A DNA stretch of 64,000 nt from Nocardia sp. alder85J (GTDB lineage: Bacteria; Actinomycetota; Actinomycetes; Mycobacteriales; Mycobacteriaceae), in contig NZ_JAIUCZ020000010.1 of the NCBI RefSeq assembly GCF_020176955.2, positions 277,479 to 341,478 on the forward strand, written 5' to 3'. The position numbers and the translations under genes were made by a program. This document shows positions 32,934-41,197 of the stretch, piece by piece (position 1 is the first letter of the stretch; every line of letters begins with the position of its first letter). The notes below the pieces were generated by a model. That model saw only the letters and a list, made by a program, of their open reading frames with translations. It did no database searches and was not told the origin of the DNA.

Positions 32934-34484
32934 GTGGACAACAGTCTTCTCGGCGTCATCGTGGCCGTGGCCGGCGTGGTGGTGCCGGTCGGTATTTTCT
33001 TCTGGGATTCGGTCGTGCGCGGCCTGAAGCGACTCGGCTACCGCGTGCAGATGGACACCCCGGTGACCGGTGAGGTGGAATCCCGATATTCCGGGGTGCT
33101 GACCCAGTTGCGGCCCGCCGCCGCGGCCGGTGGCAAGAGCCCGAAGCTCGGCGATCTGTCCATCGTGCTGATCCGGATGGAGAACAGCGGCTTCACCACC
33201 ATCGACACCAGCGACTACAAGGTCCCGGACAACGATCCGGTGGGCCTGCACATCGGGTTTCCCCGGCGTCGCGTGATCGGCATGGCCGTCACCGAACTCA
33301 GTGATCCCGGATTGCAGCAGAGCCTCGGCCGGGACTCCGGCATCGGCACCCGCGAGGACGAGCAGCGCGACACCGGCTACATCGACCTGCCGCGGGTGCC
33401 GCTGAACCGCGGTGAGCACTACAAGGTGCTGGCCATCCTGGAACGGATCTCCGGCGACCGGCACTATCCGCCGCCGGTGGTGTCCGGCGGGCTGAAGGGC
33501 GGCAGCCTGCACGAGACCCGCAGTCGCACCGGGCCTTCGGGGCCGGCGCTGGGCCTGGTGGTCTTCTTGATCGCGGTGATCGTCGCGGAGGTCACCTTCT
33601 TCCGGCCGGCCCGTCCGCCGCTGGATTGCGCCTCGGGCAGGATCACGGTGACCGGCTCCACCGCCTTCGCGCCGGTGCTCGCGGATGTGGCCCAGTCGTA
33701 CCAGCACACCTGCGGGAAGGCCACCTTCGGCTTCGACCCGCAGAGCAGCGGCAGTGACGCCGGGCTGACCAGCCTGAACGAGGCCGGAACCCGCAGCGGG
33801 CAGACGCCGCCGATCATCGCGTTCTCCGACGGCGAGAAACGCTCCGGCTTCCCGGATCTGCTGGCCCGGCCGATCGCCTTCGTCTTGTTCGCGGTGGTCG
33901 TCAATCCGAAGGCGCGGGTGCTGGATCTGACCCGGGCGCAACTACAGGATCTGTACGCGGGCCGGATCACCAACTGGTCGGAGCTCGGCGGCGCGGATCT
34001 GCCGGTACGGCTGGTCTCGCGGCAACTGGGCTCGGGCACCCGGACCACCTTCGAATCCCGGGTGCTCGGCGCGGTGGAGGCGGGGGTCAATTCGAAGGAT
34101 TGCGAGACCGTCTACAACAAGGCGATTCCCGGGCCGCCGCACTGCGAACAGCTCACCACCGACAAGCTGCTGGACACGGTGGCCGCCTCGGACGGTGCGA
34201 TCGGCTACAGCGAACTGGGTACGGCGACCCTGCGCAGCAAGGATGTGGCGGTGGTCCGCATCGACGGCCAGCCCGCCGATCGTGAGCATGCGCTGCACAA
34301 CGCGTATCCGTACTGGGAGACCGAATACGCCTACACCTACGGCGAACCGAAGGCCGATTCGCTGATCGCGAGTTTCCTGCGGTATCTCACCGATCAGGTG
34401 GGCATCGACATCATCCGGTCGCACGGTGATCTGCCGTGCAGCGAACTGGACAATCCGGTGCTCTGCCATCCGGCGCAACCGTGA
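32934..34484 (+). CDS. Two-TM membrane protein ending in a PstS-like substrate-binding domain
   Basis: A 516-residue protein with unusual architecture. A TM helix (about 5-25) is followed by the basic RGLKRLGYR, then a soluble region (about 35-200) that is probably cytoplasmic by the positive-inside rule, then a second TM helix (ALGLVVFLIAVIVAEVTFF, about 203-221). The last 290 residues form a phosphate-binding-protein-like domain: ITVTGSTAFAPVLADV, FDPQSSGSDAGLTSL, LYAGRITNWSELGG and SRQLGSGTRTTFESR. The binding domain would sit outside the cell. No pstC, pstA or pstB is near, so a sensor or tethered scavenger is possible. GTG at 32934 follows AGGGGCGGG. Confidence 0.8.
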   Translation: MDNSLLGVIVAVAGVVVPVGIFFWDSVVRGLKRLGYRVQMDTPVTGEVESRYSGVLTQLRPAAAAGGKSPKLGDLSIVLIRMENSGFTTIDTSDYKVPDNDPVGLHIGFPRRRVIGMAVTELSDPGLQQSLGRDSGIGTREDEQRDTGYIDLPRVPLNRGEHYKVLAILERISGDRHYPPPVVSGGLKGGSLHETRSRTGPSGPALGLVVFLIAVIVAEVTFFRPARPPLDCASGRITVTGSTAFAPVLADVAQSYQHTCGKATFGFDPQSSGSDAGLTSLNEAGTRSGQTPPIIAFSDGEKRSGFPDLLARPIAFVLFAVVVNPKARVLDLTRAQLQDLYAGRITNWSELGGADLPVRLVSRQLGSGTRTTFESRVLGAVEAGVNSKDCETVYNKAIPGPPHCEQLTTDKLLDTVAASDGAIGYSELGTATLRSKDVAVVRIDGQPADREHALHNAYPYWETEYAYTYGEPKADSLIASFLRYLTDQVGIDIIRSHGDLPCSELDNPVLCHPAQP

Positions 34485-34502
34485 CACCGGGCCGGTGAAC
34501 GA

Positions 34503-34540
34503 CAGCGGCCCGGACGGGCTTACGCCGGTCCGGGCCGCTG
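34503..34540. terminator. Stem-loop between the PstS-like gene and tRNA-Arg
   Basis: Perfect 13-bp inverted repeat (34503-34515 with 34528-34540) with a 12-nt loop, 18 bp after the stop codon and 9 bp before the 3' end of the minus-strand tRNA. It can end transcription from both sides. Confidence 0.7.
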
Positions 34541-34548
34541 CTCACCTG

Positions 34549-34621
34549 TGCCCTCGGCAGGATTCGAACCTGCGGCCTTTTGCTCCGGAGGCAAACGCTC
34601 TATCCCCTGAGCTACGAGGGC
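34549..34621 (-). tRNA. tRNA-Arg (anticodon CCG)
   Basis: The minus-strand acceptor GCCCTCG pairs fully with CGAGGGC, discriminator A. The anticodon loop CTCCGGA is closed by TTTGC/GCAAA and gives anticodon CCG, which reads the common CGG codon. The T arm is GCAGG TTCGAAT CCTGC. The length is 73 nt, without encoded CCA. Confidence 0.96.
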
Positions 34622-34722
34622 TGGGTGGACCCGCTCGTCGATCGTTCTCACGTCGTCCGATCGGGCTCCGAAAGCGTATCCTATCCGGCGGCGTGCACCA
34701 AAAAGCGGGTCCGACCTGCGTT

Positions 34723-35439
34723 TCAGCTCATCGGCAGGGGAGTGGCGCCGCGGGCGGTCAACATCCCGGAGATCAACTGCATCTCACTGGTCTGGCTGGC
34801 GCTCATGCTCTGGGCGAGGGTGCGCACGGCATCGGTGACGGCGTGATCGATCGCGTAGTCGATCATCGACACCCCACCCTGGTGATGACGCAGCATCAAC
34901 TGGAGGAACAGCGTGTCCTCGGCCGTGCCGGTCCGGGTCCGCAGCTGTTCCATCTCCTGATCGCTCGCCATTCCGGGCATGGTCGCCATCGGACCCGGCA
35001 TGGCGTGGGTGGCGCCGTGGTCGTGCTCGTTCATCGCCTCGGTCATCCAGCCCATGTAGCCCTTGGAATCACCGAGCAGCGGCTTGCCCCACAGCTGTAG
35101 CCAGCCCTGCATTCGGCCCACCTGGTTCTGCTGGGTGGTCACGATGTCGTAGGCCAGCCGCTTCACGTCGGCGTCGCTGCCGTTGGACAGCTCGAACGCG
35201 GCCATCTGCACCGCCTGGGTGTGATGCACCGACATGTCCTGGCAGAAACCGACGTCCACCGCGCTCGGCGCGGCGTCGTCGCCCTTGTCCTGCAACGGCA
35301 TCCGGGCGATGAGGCCGATGGCGAAGCCGGCCAGCAGCAACCCGACCGCGGCGAGGATCAGCAGCGCGGTCCGCTGCCGCCCGGCCGGATGGCCGGGGGC
35401 AGCGGTCGTCACGTCGTCGTCGGAGAGCTCCTCGGACAT
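34723..35439 (-). CDS. DUF305 family membrane-anchored protein
   Basis: A 238-residue protein. A short acidic cytoplasmic N-terminus is followed by one TM helix (about 24-45). The extracytoplasmic part has two DUF305 units: DVGFCQDMSVHHTQAVQMAAF (62-82) and FLQLMLRHHQGGVSMIDYA, joined by a His/Met-rich stretch (NEHDHGATHAMPGPMATMPG). The HH and Met clusters suggest a metal-binding role, and some DUF305 proteins are linked with copper; that role is inferred. The start codon directly abuts the stop of the DUF3105 gene, so the two are co-expressed and translationally coupled. Confidence 0.88.
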   Translation of the reverse strand: MSEELSDDDVTTAAPGHPAGRQRTALLILAAVGLLLAGFAIGLIARMPLQDKGDDAAPSAVDVGFCQDMSVHHTQAVQMAAFELSNGSDADVKRLAYDIVTTQQNQVGRMQGWLQLWGKPLLGDSKGYMGWMTEAMNEHDHGATHAMPGPMATMPGMASDQEMEQLRTRTGTAEDTLFLQLMLRHHQGGVSMIDYAIDHAVTDAVRTLAQSMSASQTSEMQLISGMLTARGATPLPMS

Positions 35440-36387
35440 CTACTGGTTCGATCCGGGCTCGGCGGGCGCGGGTTCGCCGGGCGCGGGCTGGGCGGGCGCC
35501 GGCTGGCCGGGGGCGCCACCGGGAACGCCCGGCATACCCGGCAGGCCGGGGATACCGCCGGGCAGCCCCGGCATGCCACCGGGTGTGCCGCCGCTGAGCT
35601 CGGTCTGGTCCTGGCTGAGGCCCTTGCCGTCCATCGGGATCGCGCCGGGGCCCGGCGGGGTCGGGTCGAACGGCGGCGGGTTGTCGGTGTTGAAGGTCGG
35701 ATTCGCGCAGTCCGCGCCGACCTCGGGGTACACGCCGTACTGGTTCAGCCGCAGCGCGCTGATGAATTCGCCGACGCGCTTGTCGTCGGCGCTGCTCAGC
35801 TTGAGCTGATGGCCCCAGGACTGCAACGAGACCGCCGAGTCCAGGCCCGGATACGGCGACATCAGCATGTAGGGCTTGCCCTGTACCTGCTGCTTCAGGG
35901 TGTCGAGGGCCCCGCCGGAGACCTTGTCCGGGTTGTAGGCGATCCACACCGCGCCGTGCTCCAGCGAGTGCACCGCGTTCTCGGTGCGGATGGCCTTGCC
36001 GTAGACCTTGCCGGTGCAGTCCGCCCAGGAGGCGTCGTGCGGGCCGCCGAACGGCGGGCTCTGGTCGTAGGCGACGCGCTGGGTGGCGCTGACGTGCAGC
36101 GCGCCCTTGTACTCCTTGGTGACCACGCCGGGGATCTGCAACGAGGGATCCTTCTTCTGCGCGGTCGGGGTGAACTTCTCGGCGTCGGCCTTCTTCTGGT
36201 ACATCGGCACCAGGTAGACCGCGAGGGCGGCGATCAGCGCGACGATCACCACGGCGGCGCCGATCGTCGGCCAGGGGATCTGGCGCTTGTTGGGTAACTT
36301 GCCCCCGCCGCCACCGCCCTTGCGGGCAGGTGACGATTTCGCGGCGGCGCGAATCGCCTTGGCCGATTTGGCGCTGGTGTTCGGCAT
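35440..36387 (-). CDS. DUF3105 family membrane protein with Gly/Pro-rich tail
   Basis: A 315-residue protein: a Lys/Gly-rich cytoplasmic start (KSSPARKGGGGGG), one TM helix (about 42-62), then the DUF3105 domain (about 75-235) with HVSATQRVAYDQSPPFGGPH, TENAVHSLEHGAVWIAYNP and two cysteines. The last 70 residues are a low-complexity PG(x)PG tail (GMPGLPGGIPGLPGMPGVPG), probably flexible and wall-exposed. DUF3105 has no known reaction; its conserved His residues could bind metal. A GAGAGG site precedes the ATG at 36387. It is the first gene of the DUF3105-DUF305 operon, divergent from argS. Confidence 0.88.
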   Translation of the reverse strand: MPNTSAKSAKAIRAAAKSSPARKGGGGGGKLPNKRQIPWPTIGAAVVIVALIAALAVYLVPMYQKKADAEKFTPTAQKKDPSLQIPGVVTKEYKGALHVSATQRVAYDQSPPFGGPHDASWADCTGKVYGKAIRTENAVHSLEHGAVWIAYNPDKVSGGALDTLKQQVQGKPYMLMSPYPGLDSAVSLQSWGHQLKLSSADDKRVGEFISALRLNQYGVYPEVGADCANPTFNTDNPPPFDPTPPGPGAIPMDGKGLSQDQTELSGGTPGGMPGLPGGIPGLPGMPGVPGGAPGQPAPAQPAPGEPAPAEPGSNQ

Positions 36388-36535
36388 CGCTTCTGTGCTG
36401 CCTCTCGAATGTGCTCTCTGGAGTGCTCGGACAATCCGCGGTGCGGCAACCCGGTGCTGCCGGCCGTGCCCGGACGGTTGCCCGGGAGGTGGCCGCTGGC
36501 GGCGCCCACCTGCTCAGACCATAGGATAGAGACTC

Positions 36536-38194
36536 GTGACTCCAGCTGACCTTGCAGATCTCCTTCGCGCTACCGCGGCGAAGGTGCTCGTCGAACGCGG
36601 ATCGGACCCCGCCGTTCTGCCCGACGAGGTCAAAGTGGAGCGCCCGCGCAATCCGGAACACGGTGACTATGCCACCAATCTGGCCATGCAGGTGGCCAAG
36701 AAGGCGGGCCTGAATCCGCGTGAACTGGCCACCGCGCTGGCGGAGGCGCTGTCCGGCGCCGACGGTATCGAGACCGCGGAGGTCGCCGGGCCGGGCTTCC
36801 TGAACATCCGGCTCGCCGCGGCCGCGCAGGGCGCGCTGGTGGCGCAGATCCGGGCCGCCGGGGCGGCCTACGGCACCGGCGACGCGCTCGGCGGCACCCG
36901 GATCAATCTGGAGTTCGTGTCGGCCAACCCGACCGGCCCGATCCACCTCGGCGGCACCCGCTGGGCGTCGGTGGGCGACGCGCTCGGCCGGATCCTGGCC
37001 ACCCAGGGCGCGGACGTCACCCGGGAGTACTACTTCAACGACAACGGCGCGCAGATCGACCGGTTCGCCAATTCGCTGGTCGCCGCGGCCACCGGGCAGC
37101 CGACGCCGGAGGACGGGTACGCGGGCGCCTACATCGAGGAGATCGCGGGCACCATCGTCGCGGCGCATCCGCAGGCGCCGGAGCTGCCCGCCGGCGAGCG
37201 GCACGAGCTGTTCCGGCGCGAGGGCGTCGAGCTGATGTTCGCGCACATCAGGGCGAGCCTGCACGATTTCGGCACCGACTTCGACGTCTACTTCAACGAG
37301 AGTTCGCTGTTCGCCTCCGGCGCGGTCGAACAGGCCGTGGAGCAGCTGAAGGCGTCCGGGAAACTGTACGAGCAGGACGGCGCCTGGTGGCTGGCCTCCA
37401 CCGAATACGGCGACGACAAGGACCGGGTGGTCATCAAGAGCGACGGCAATTCCGCCTATATCGCCGGTGACATCGCCTATTTCCAGAACAAGCGGGGCCG
37501 TGGTTTCGACCTGTGCATCTACATGCTCGGCGCCGACCACCACGGGTACATCGGCCGGTTGAAGGCCGCCGCGGCCGCCTTCGGCGACGATCCGGACACC
37601 GTCGAGGTGCTGATCGGCCAGATGGTGAACCTGGTCCGCGACGGGGTGGCGGTCAAGATGAGCAAGCGGGCCGGCACCGTCGTCACCCTGGACGATCTGG
37701 TCGAGCTGATCGGCGTGGACGCCGCGCGGTACGCGCTGGTGCGCAGCTCGGTCAACTCCTCGATCGATATCGATCTGGATCTGTGGACCACGCAGAGCAA
37801 CGAGAACCCGGTGTACTACGTGCAGTACGCGCACGCTCGCACCTGCGCCGTCGGCCGCAATGCCACGGAGTTCGAATTCGCCGGTGTCGCACCGGATTAC
37901 GGCTTGCTCACCGCCGACGAGGAGGGTGAGCTGATCCGCACCCTGGGCGAGTACCCGGCGATCGTGGCCGGCGCCGCCGCCCTGCGCGAACCGCATCGCG
38001 TCGCGCGTTATCTGGAGGAGCTGGCCGGCGCCTACCACCGTTTCCAGACCAACAAGACACTGCGCATCCTGCCCAAGGGCGACGACCCGGTGACCCCGGT
38101 GAACGCGGCCCGGCTGGAGTTGGTCGCCGCCACCCGTCAGGTGCTGGGCAACGGCCTGGGCCTGCTCGGTGTCGGCGCGCCGGAGCGCATGTGA
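36536..38194 (+). CDS. argS: Arginine--tRNA ligase
   Basis: A 552-residue class I synthetase that charges tRNA-Arg. The N-terminal Add-1 domain (RNPEHGDYATNLAMQVAKK) is followed by the HIGH-type motif in VSANPTGPIHLGGTRWASVG (about 125-145), and the KMSKS-type motif is VKMSKRAGT (about 373). The C-terminal DALR anticodon domain ends with TNKTLRILP and RLELVAATRQVLGNGLGLLGV. The GTG at 36536 lies 8 nt after TAGGAT (36522-36527), so the mRNA may be leaderless. It heads the argS-lysA-hom-thrC-thrB gene run; lysA starts 23 bp after its stop. Confidence 0.97.
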   Translation: MTPADLADLLRATAAKVLVERGSDPAVLPDEVKVERPRNPEHGDYATNLAMQVAKKAGLNPRELATALAEALSGADGIETAEVAGPGFLNIRLAAAAQGALVAQIRAAGAAYGTGDALGGTRINLEFVSANPTGPIHLGGTRWASVGDALGRILATQGADVTREYYFNDNGAQIDRFANSLVAAATGQPTPEDGYAGAYIEEIAGTIVAAHPQAPELPAGERHELFRREGVELMFAHIRASLHDFGTDFDVYFNESSLFASGAVEQAVEQLKASGKLYEQDGAWWLASTEYGDDKDRVVIKSDGNSAYIAGDIAYFQNKRGRGFDLCIYMLGADHHGYIGRLKAAAAAFGDDPDTVEVLIGQMVNLVRDGVAVKMSKRAGTVVTLDDLVELIGVDAARYALVRSSVNSSIDIDLDLWTTQSNENPVYYVQYAHARTCAVGRNATEFEFAGVAPDYGLLTADEEGELIRTLGEYPAIVAGAAALREPHRVARYLEELAGAYHRFQTNKTLRILPKGDDPVTPVNAARLELVAATRQVLGNGLGLLGVGAPERM

Positions 38195-38216
38195 GCCCCA
38201 CGAGAAAGGACCGAGC

Positions 38217-39638
38217 GTGAGCGCCCACCCGGCGGGACCCCGGCATGCCGAGATCCCGCACGCCCCGAATCTGCCCGAGCGGCCCGACGATCCGGCACGG
38301 ATGATCGAGCTACCGCCGAATGTCTGGCCGCGCAACGCTTCTCGCGATGCCGACGGCGAGGTCCGGCTGGCCGGCGTGCCGGTGACGGAACTCGCCGAAC
38401 AGTTCGGCACGCCGCTGTTCGTGGTCGACGAGGACGACTTCCGGTCGCGCTGCCGCGACATGGTCCGGGCCTTCGGTGACAATTCGCGAGTTCACTACGC
38501 CTCCAAGGCTTTCCTGTGCGGCGAGGTGGCGCGCTGGGTGCGCGACGAGGGGCTGTACCTGGACGTGTGCTCCGGCGGCGAACTCGCCGTGGCGCTGCAC
38601 GCCGGCTTCCCGGCCGCGCGAATCGCCTTGCACGGCAACAACAAATCCGTCGCCGAGCTGGAGCAGGCGGTGGAGGCGGGCATCGGGCACGTCGTCGTCG
38701 ACTCGCTGATCGAGATCCAGCGGCTGGAGGCCGTCGCCGGCCGGCTCGGGGTGGTGCAGGACGTCCTGGTCCGGGTCACCGTGGGCGTGGAAGCCCATAC
38801 CCACGAATACATCTCGACCGCGCACGAGGACCAGAAGTTCGGCTTCTCGATCGCCGGCGGCGACGCCCTGGAGGCGCTGGCGATGGTGTTCGAGGCGGAC
38901 AACCTGCGCCTGGTCGGCCTGCACAGCCACATCGGCTCGCAGATCTTCGACATCGACGGTTTCGAGATCTCGGCGCGGCGCATGCTCGGACTGCTGCGCG
39001 ACGCCAGCGACAAGTTCGGCGTCGAGCGCACCGCGCAGATCCACACCCTGGATCTCGGTGGCGGACTTGGCATTTCGTATCTGCCCAACGACGATCCGCC
39101 GCCGCTGGCCGATTTCGCGGCGAATCTGCGCCGGATCGTGGCGGAGGAGGCGGCCCGCGCCGGACTGCCCACGCCGGTGATCGCGGTGGAGCCCGGCCGG
39201 GCCATCGCCGGACCGGGCACCGTCACCGTCTACGAGGTCGGCACGACCAAGGACGTGAGCCTCGACGCGGGCGCCCGCCGCCGGTACGTCAGCGTCGACG
39301 GCGGGATGAGCGACAACATCCGGCCCGCGCTGTATCAGGCCGAGTACGACTGCCGCCTGGTCTCGCGCTCCAGCGACGCCGCTCCGGTGGTCGCCCGGGT
39401 GGTCGGAAAGCATTGCGAGAGTGGCGATATCGTCATCCGCGACACCTGGATGCCGGCCGATGTCGGCCCCGGCGATCTGATCGCGGTGGCCGCGACCGGC
39501 GCCTACTGCTACTCGATGTCCAGCCGCTACAACCTGTTGACTCGGCCGGCCGTGGTGGCCGTGCGGGAGGGCCGGGCACGCCCGATCCTCCGCCGGGAGA
39601 CGGTGGCGGACCTGCTGAGCTTGGAGGTACAGGCATGA
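38217..39638 (+). CDS. lysA: Diaminopimelate decarboxylase
   Basis: A 473-residue PLP enzyme of the alanine-racemase fold that makes lysine from meso-diaminopimelate. The PLP lysine is in RVHYASKAFLC (about 90-100). The Gly-rich phosphate loop is LDLGGGLGISY, followed by AVEPGRAIAGPGTVTVYEVG. The active-site Cys region VVARVVGKHCESGDIV and the late GAYCYSMSSRYNLL are typical. GTG at 38217 is preceded by AAAGGA. The stop overlaps the first ATG of hom (ATGA), linking lysine and threonine branches of the aspartate pathway in one transcript. Confidence 0.96.
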   Translation: MSAHPAGPRHAEIPHAPNLPERPDDPARMIELPPNVWPRNASRDADGEVRLAGVPVTELAEQFGTPLFVVDEDDFRSRCRDMVRAFGDNSRVHYASKAFLCGEVARWVRDEGLYLDVCSGGELAVALHAGFPAARIALHGNNKSVAELEQAVEAGIGHVVVDSLIEIQRLEAVAGRLGVVQDVLVRVTVGVEAHTHEYISTAHEDQKFGFSIAGGDALEALAMVFEADNLRLVGLHSHIGSQIFDIDGFEISARRMLGLLRDASDKFGVERTAQIHTLDLGGGLGISYLPNDDPPPLADFAANLRRIVAEEAARAGLPTPVIAVEPGRAIAGPGTVTVYEVGTTKDVSLDAGARRRYVSVDGGMSDNIRPALYQAEYDCRLVSRSSDAAPVVARVVGKHCESGDIVIRDTWMPADVGPGDLIAVAATGAYCYSMSSRYNLLTRPAVVAVREGRARPILRRETVADLLSLEVQA

Positions 39639-39859
39639 CCGGTCAGGGCCCGGAGGCGGCAGCGGAGCGTAACCACGGAGGGTCCCCGGTCGTGCCGCAA
39701 GAGCACAGCATGACCGGTCAGGGCCCGGAGGCGGCAGCGGAGCGTAACCACGGAGGGTCCCCGGTCATGCCGCAAGAGCACAGCATGACCGGTCAGGGCC
39801 CGGAGGCGGCAGCGGAGCACAACCACGGAGGGTCCCCGGTCGTGCCACAAAAACACAGC
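39635..39859 (+). repeat. 75-bp tandem repeat, three in-frame copies, inside hom
   Basis: Copies lie at 39635-39709, 39710-39784 and 39785-39859, and a fourth begins identically at 39860 for 11 bp and then diverges. Copies 1 and 2 differ by one base; copy 3 differs at a handful of sites (Arg to His, Glu to Lys). Since 75 is a multiple of three, each copy adds 25 codons and a new ATG. The array starts exactly at the lysA/hom overlap. Confidence 0.95.
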
Positions 39860-41197
39860 ATGACCGGTCAAGGTGGCTTCGGTACCGATCATCCGATCGG
39901 CGTGGCGGTGCTCGGCATGGGCAACGTCGGCACCGAGGTGGTGAAGATCCTGCGCGAGCACGCCGACGAGATGCGGCAGCGCGTCGGCGCGCCGCTGGTG
40001 CTGCGCGGGGTGGCGGTCCGGCGCGCGGATGTCGACCGTGGCATCCCGGCCGAGCTGCTCACCACCGATGCCGCGGCGCTGGTCGCCCGCGACGACGTCG
40101 ATCTGGTGGTCGAGGTGATGGGCGGTATCGATCCGGCCCGCGCCCTGATCGGCTCCGCGCTGCGGGCCGGTAAATCGGTGGTGACCGCGAACAAGGCGCT
40201 GCTGGCCGACTACACCGGCGAGCTGGCCGCCGCCGCCGAGCGCAGCCGCGCCGACCTGTACTTCGAGGCGGCGGTCGCCGGCGCCATCCCGGTGGTCCGG
40301 CCGCTGATCCAGTCGCTGTCCGGCGACCGGGTGGACCGGGTGGTCGGAATCGTCAACGGCACCACCAACTTCATCCTGTCGGCGATGGCCGAGACCGGCG
40401 CCGACTACCACGCGACGCTGGCCGAGGCCACCCGGCTGGGTTACGCCGAGGCCGACCCCACCGCCGATGTCGAGGGCTACGACGCGGCGGCCAAGGCCGC
40501 CATCCTGGCCTCGCTGGCCTTCCACACCCGGGTCACCGCGGCCGATGTCTACCGCGAGGGCATCTCGCGGATCACCGCCGAGGATCTGGAGACGGCGTCG
40601 GCAGTCGGCTGCACGGTGAAGCTGCTGGCCATCTGCGAGCGGGTGCCCGGTGAGGTGCCGGTGGCCGAGGGCGGCAAGGACCGCGTCTCGGTGCGGGTGT
40701 ACCCGGCGCTGATCCCGCTGAAGCATCCGCTGTCGTCGGTGAACGGCGCCTTCAACGCGGTGGTCGTGGAGGCGGAGAACGCCGGCCGGCTGATGTTCTA
40801 CGGGCAGGGCGCCGGCGGCGCGCCGACCGCGTCCGCCGTGATGGGGGATCTGGTGATGGCGGCGCGCAACAAGTTCTACGGCGGCCGGGCACCGGGCGAA
40901 TCGGTCTATGCTGAGCTGCCGATCGCTCCGATCGGCGACACCCCCACTCGTTATCACGTGAACTTGCAGGTCGCCGACCGCACCGGCGTGCTGCAGGCGG
41001 TGGCCGGCGAGTTCGCCGACCACGGCGTCAGCATCTCGACCGTGCGCCAGGAGGGCCACGGCGCGGGTGCCCGCCTGGTGGTGGTGACCCACCACGCACA
41101 GGAGTCGGCGCTGGCCGATACGGTGGCAGCGCTGGCCGAGTTGGAGTCCGTCACGTCCGTGACCAGCGTCTTGAGATTGGAAGGCACCGAGGAATGA
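39635..41197 (+). CDS. hom: Homoserine dehydrogenase with a tandem-repeat N-terminal extension
   Basis: A 520-residue NAD(P)-dependent enzyme converting aspartate semialdehyde to homoserine. The core starts near residue 80, with the dinucleotide fold VAVLGMGNVGTEVVK (about 89-103), ANKALLADY, GIVNGTTNFILSAM and EADPTADVEGYDAAAKAAILA. A C-terminal ACT regulatory domain (about 437-520, NLQVADRTGVLQAVAGEF) allows feedback control by threonine. Residues 1-75 are three 25-residue repeats, each beginning MTGQGPEAAAE, so the gene has four in-frame ATG codons (39635, 39710, 39785, 39860). Only the first has a good GGAGG site. Without the repeats the length (445) matches the family. Confidence 0.95.
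   Translation: MTGQGPEAAAERNHGGSPVVPQEHSMTGQGPEAAAERNHGGSPVMPQEHSMTGQGPEAAAEHNHGGSPVVPQKHSMTGQGGFGTDHPIGVAVLGMGNVGTEVVKILREHADEMRQRVGAPLVLRGVAVRRADVDRGIPAELLTTDAAALVARDDVDLVVEVMGGIDPARALIGSALRAGKSVVTANKALLADYTGELAAAAERSRADLYFEAAVAGAIPVVRPLIQSLSGDRVDRVVGIVNGTTNFILSAMAETGADYHATLAEATRLGYAEADPTADVEGYDAAAKAAILASLAFHTRVTAADVYREGISRITAEDLETASAVGCTVKLLAICERVPGEVPVAEGGKDRVSVRVYPALIPLKHPLSSVNGAFNAVVVEAENAGRLMFYGQGAGGAPTASAVMGDLVMAARNKFYGGRAPGESVYAELPIAPIGDTPTRYHVNLQVADRTGVLQAVAGEFADHGVSISTVRQEGHGAGARLVVVTHHAQESALADTVAALAELESVTSVTSVLRLEGTEE

Noticed and set aside
35069..38482. 1137-residue minus-strand frame across argS and the DUF genes
   Set aside because: It crosses several real genes in the wrong frame and has the composition of a shadow; the C-terminal part is an out-of-frame reading of DUF305/DUF3105.
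39635..39860. CRISPR-like array
   Set aside because: Copies are directly adjacent at 75 bp with no variable spacers and lie inside a coding frame. It is a tandem minisatellite.
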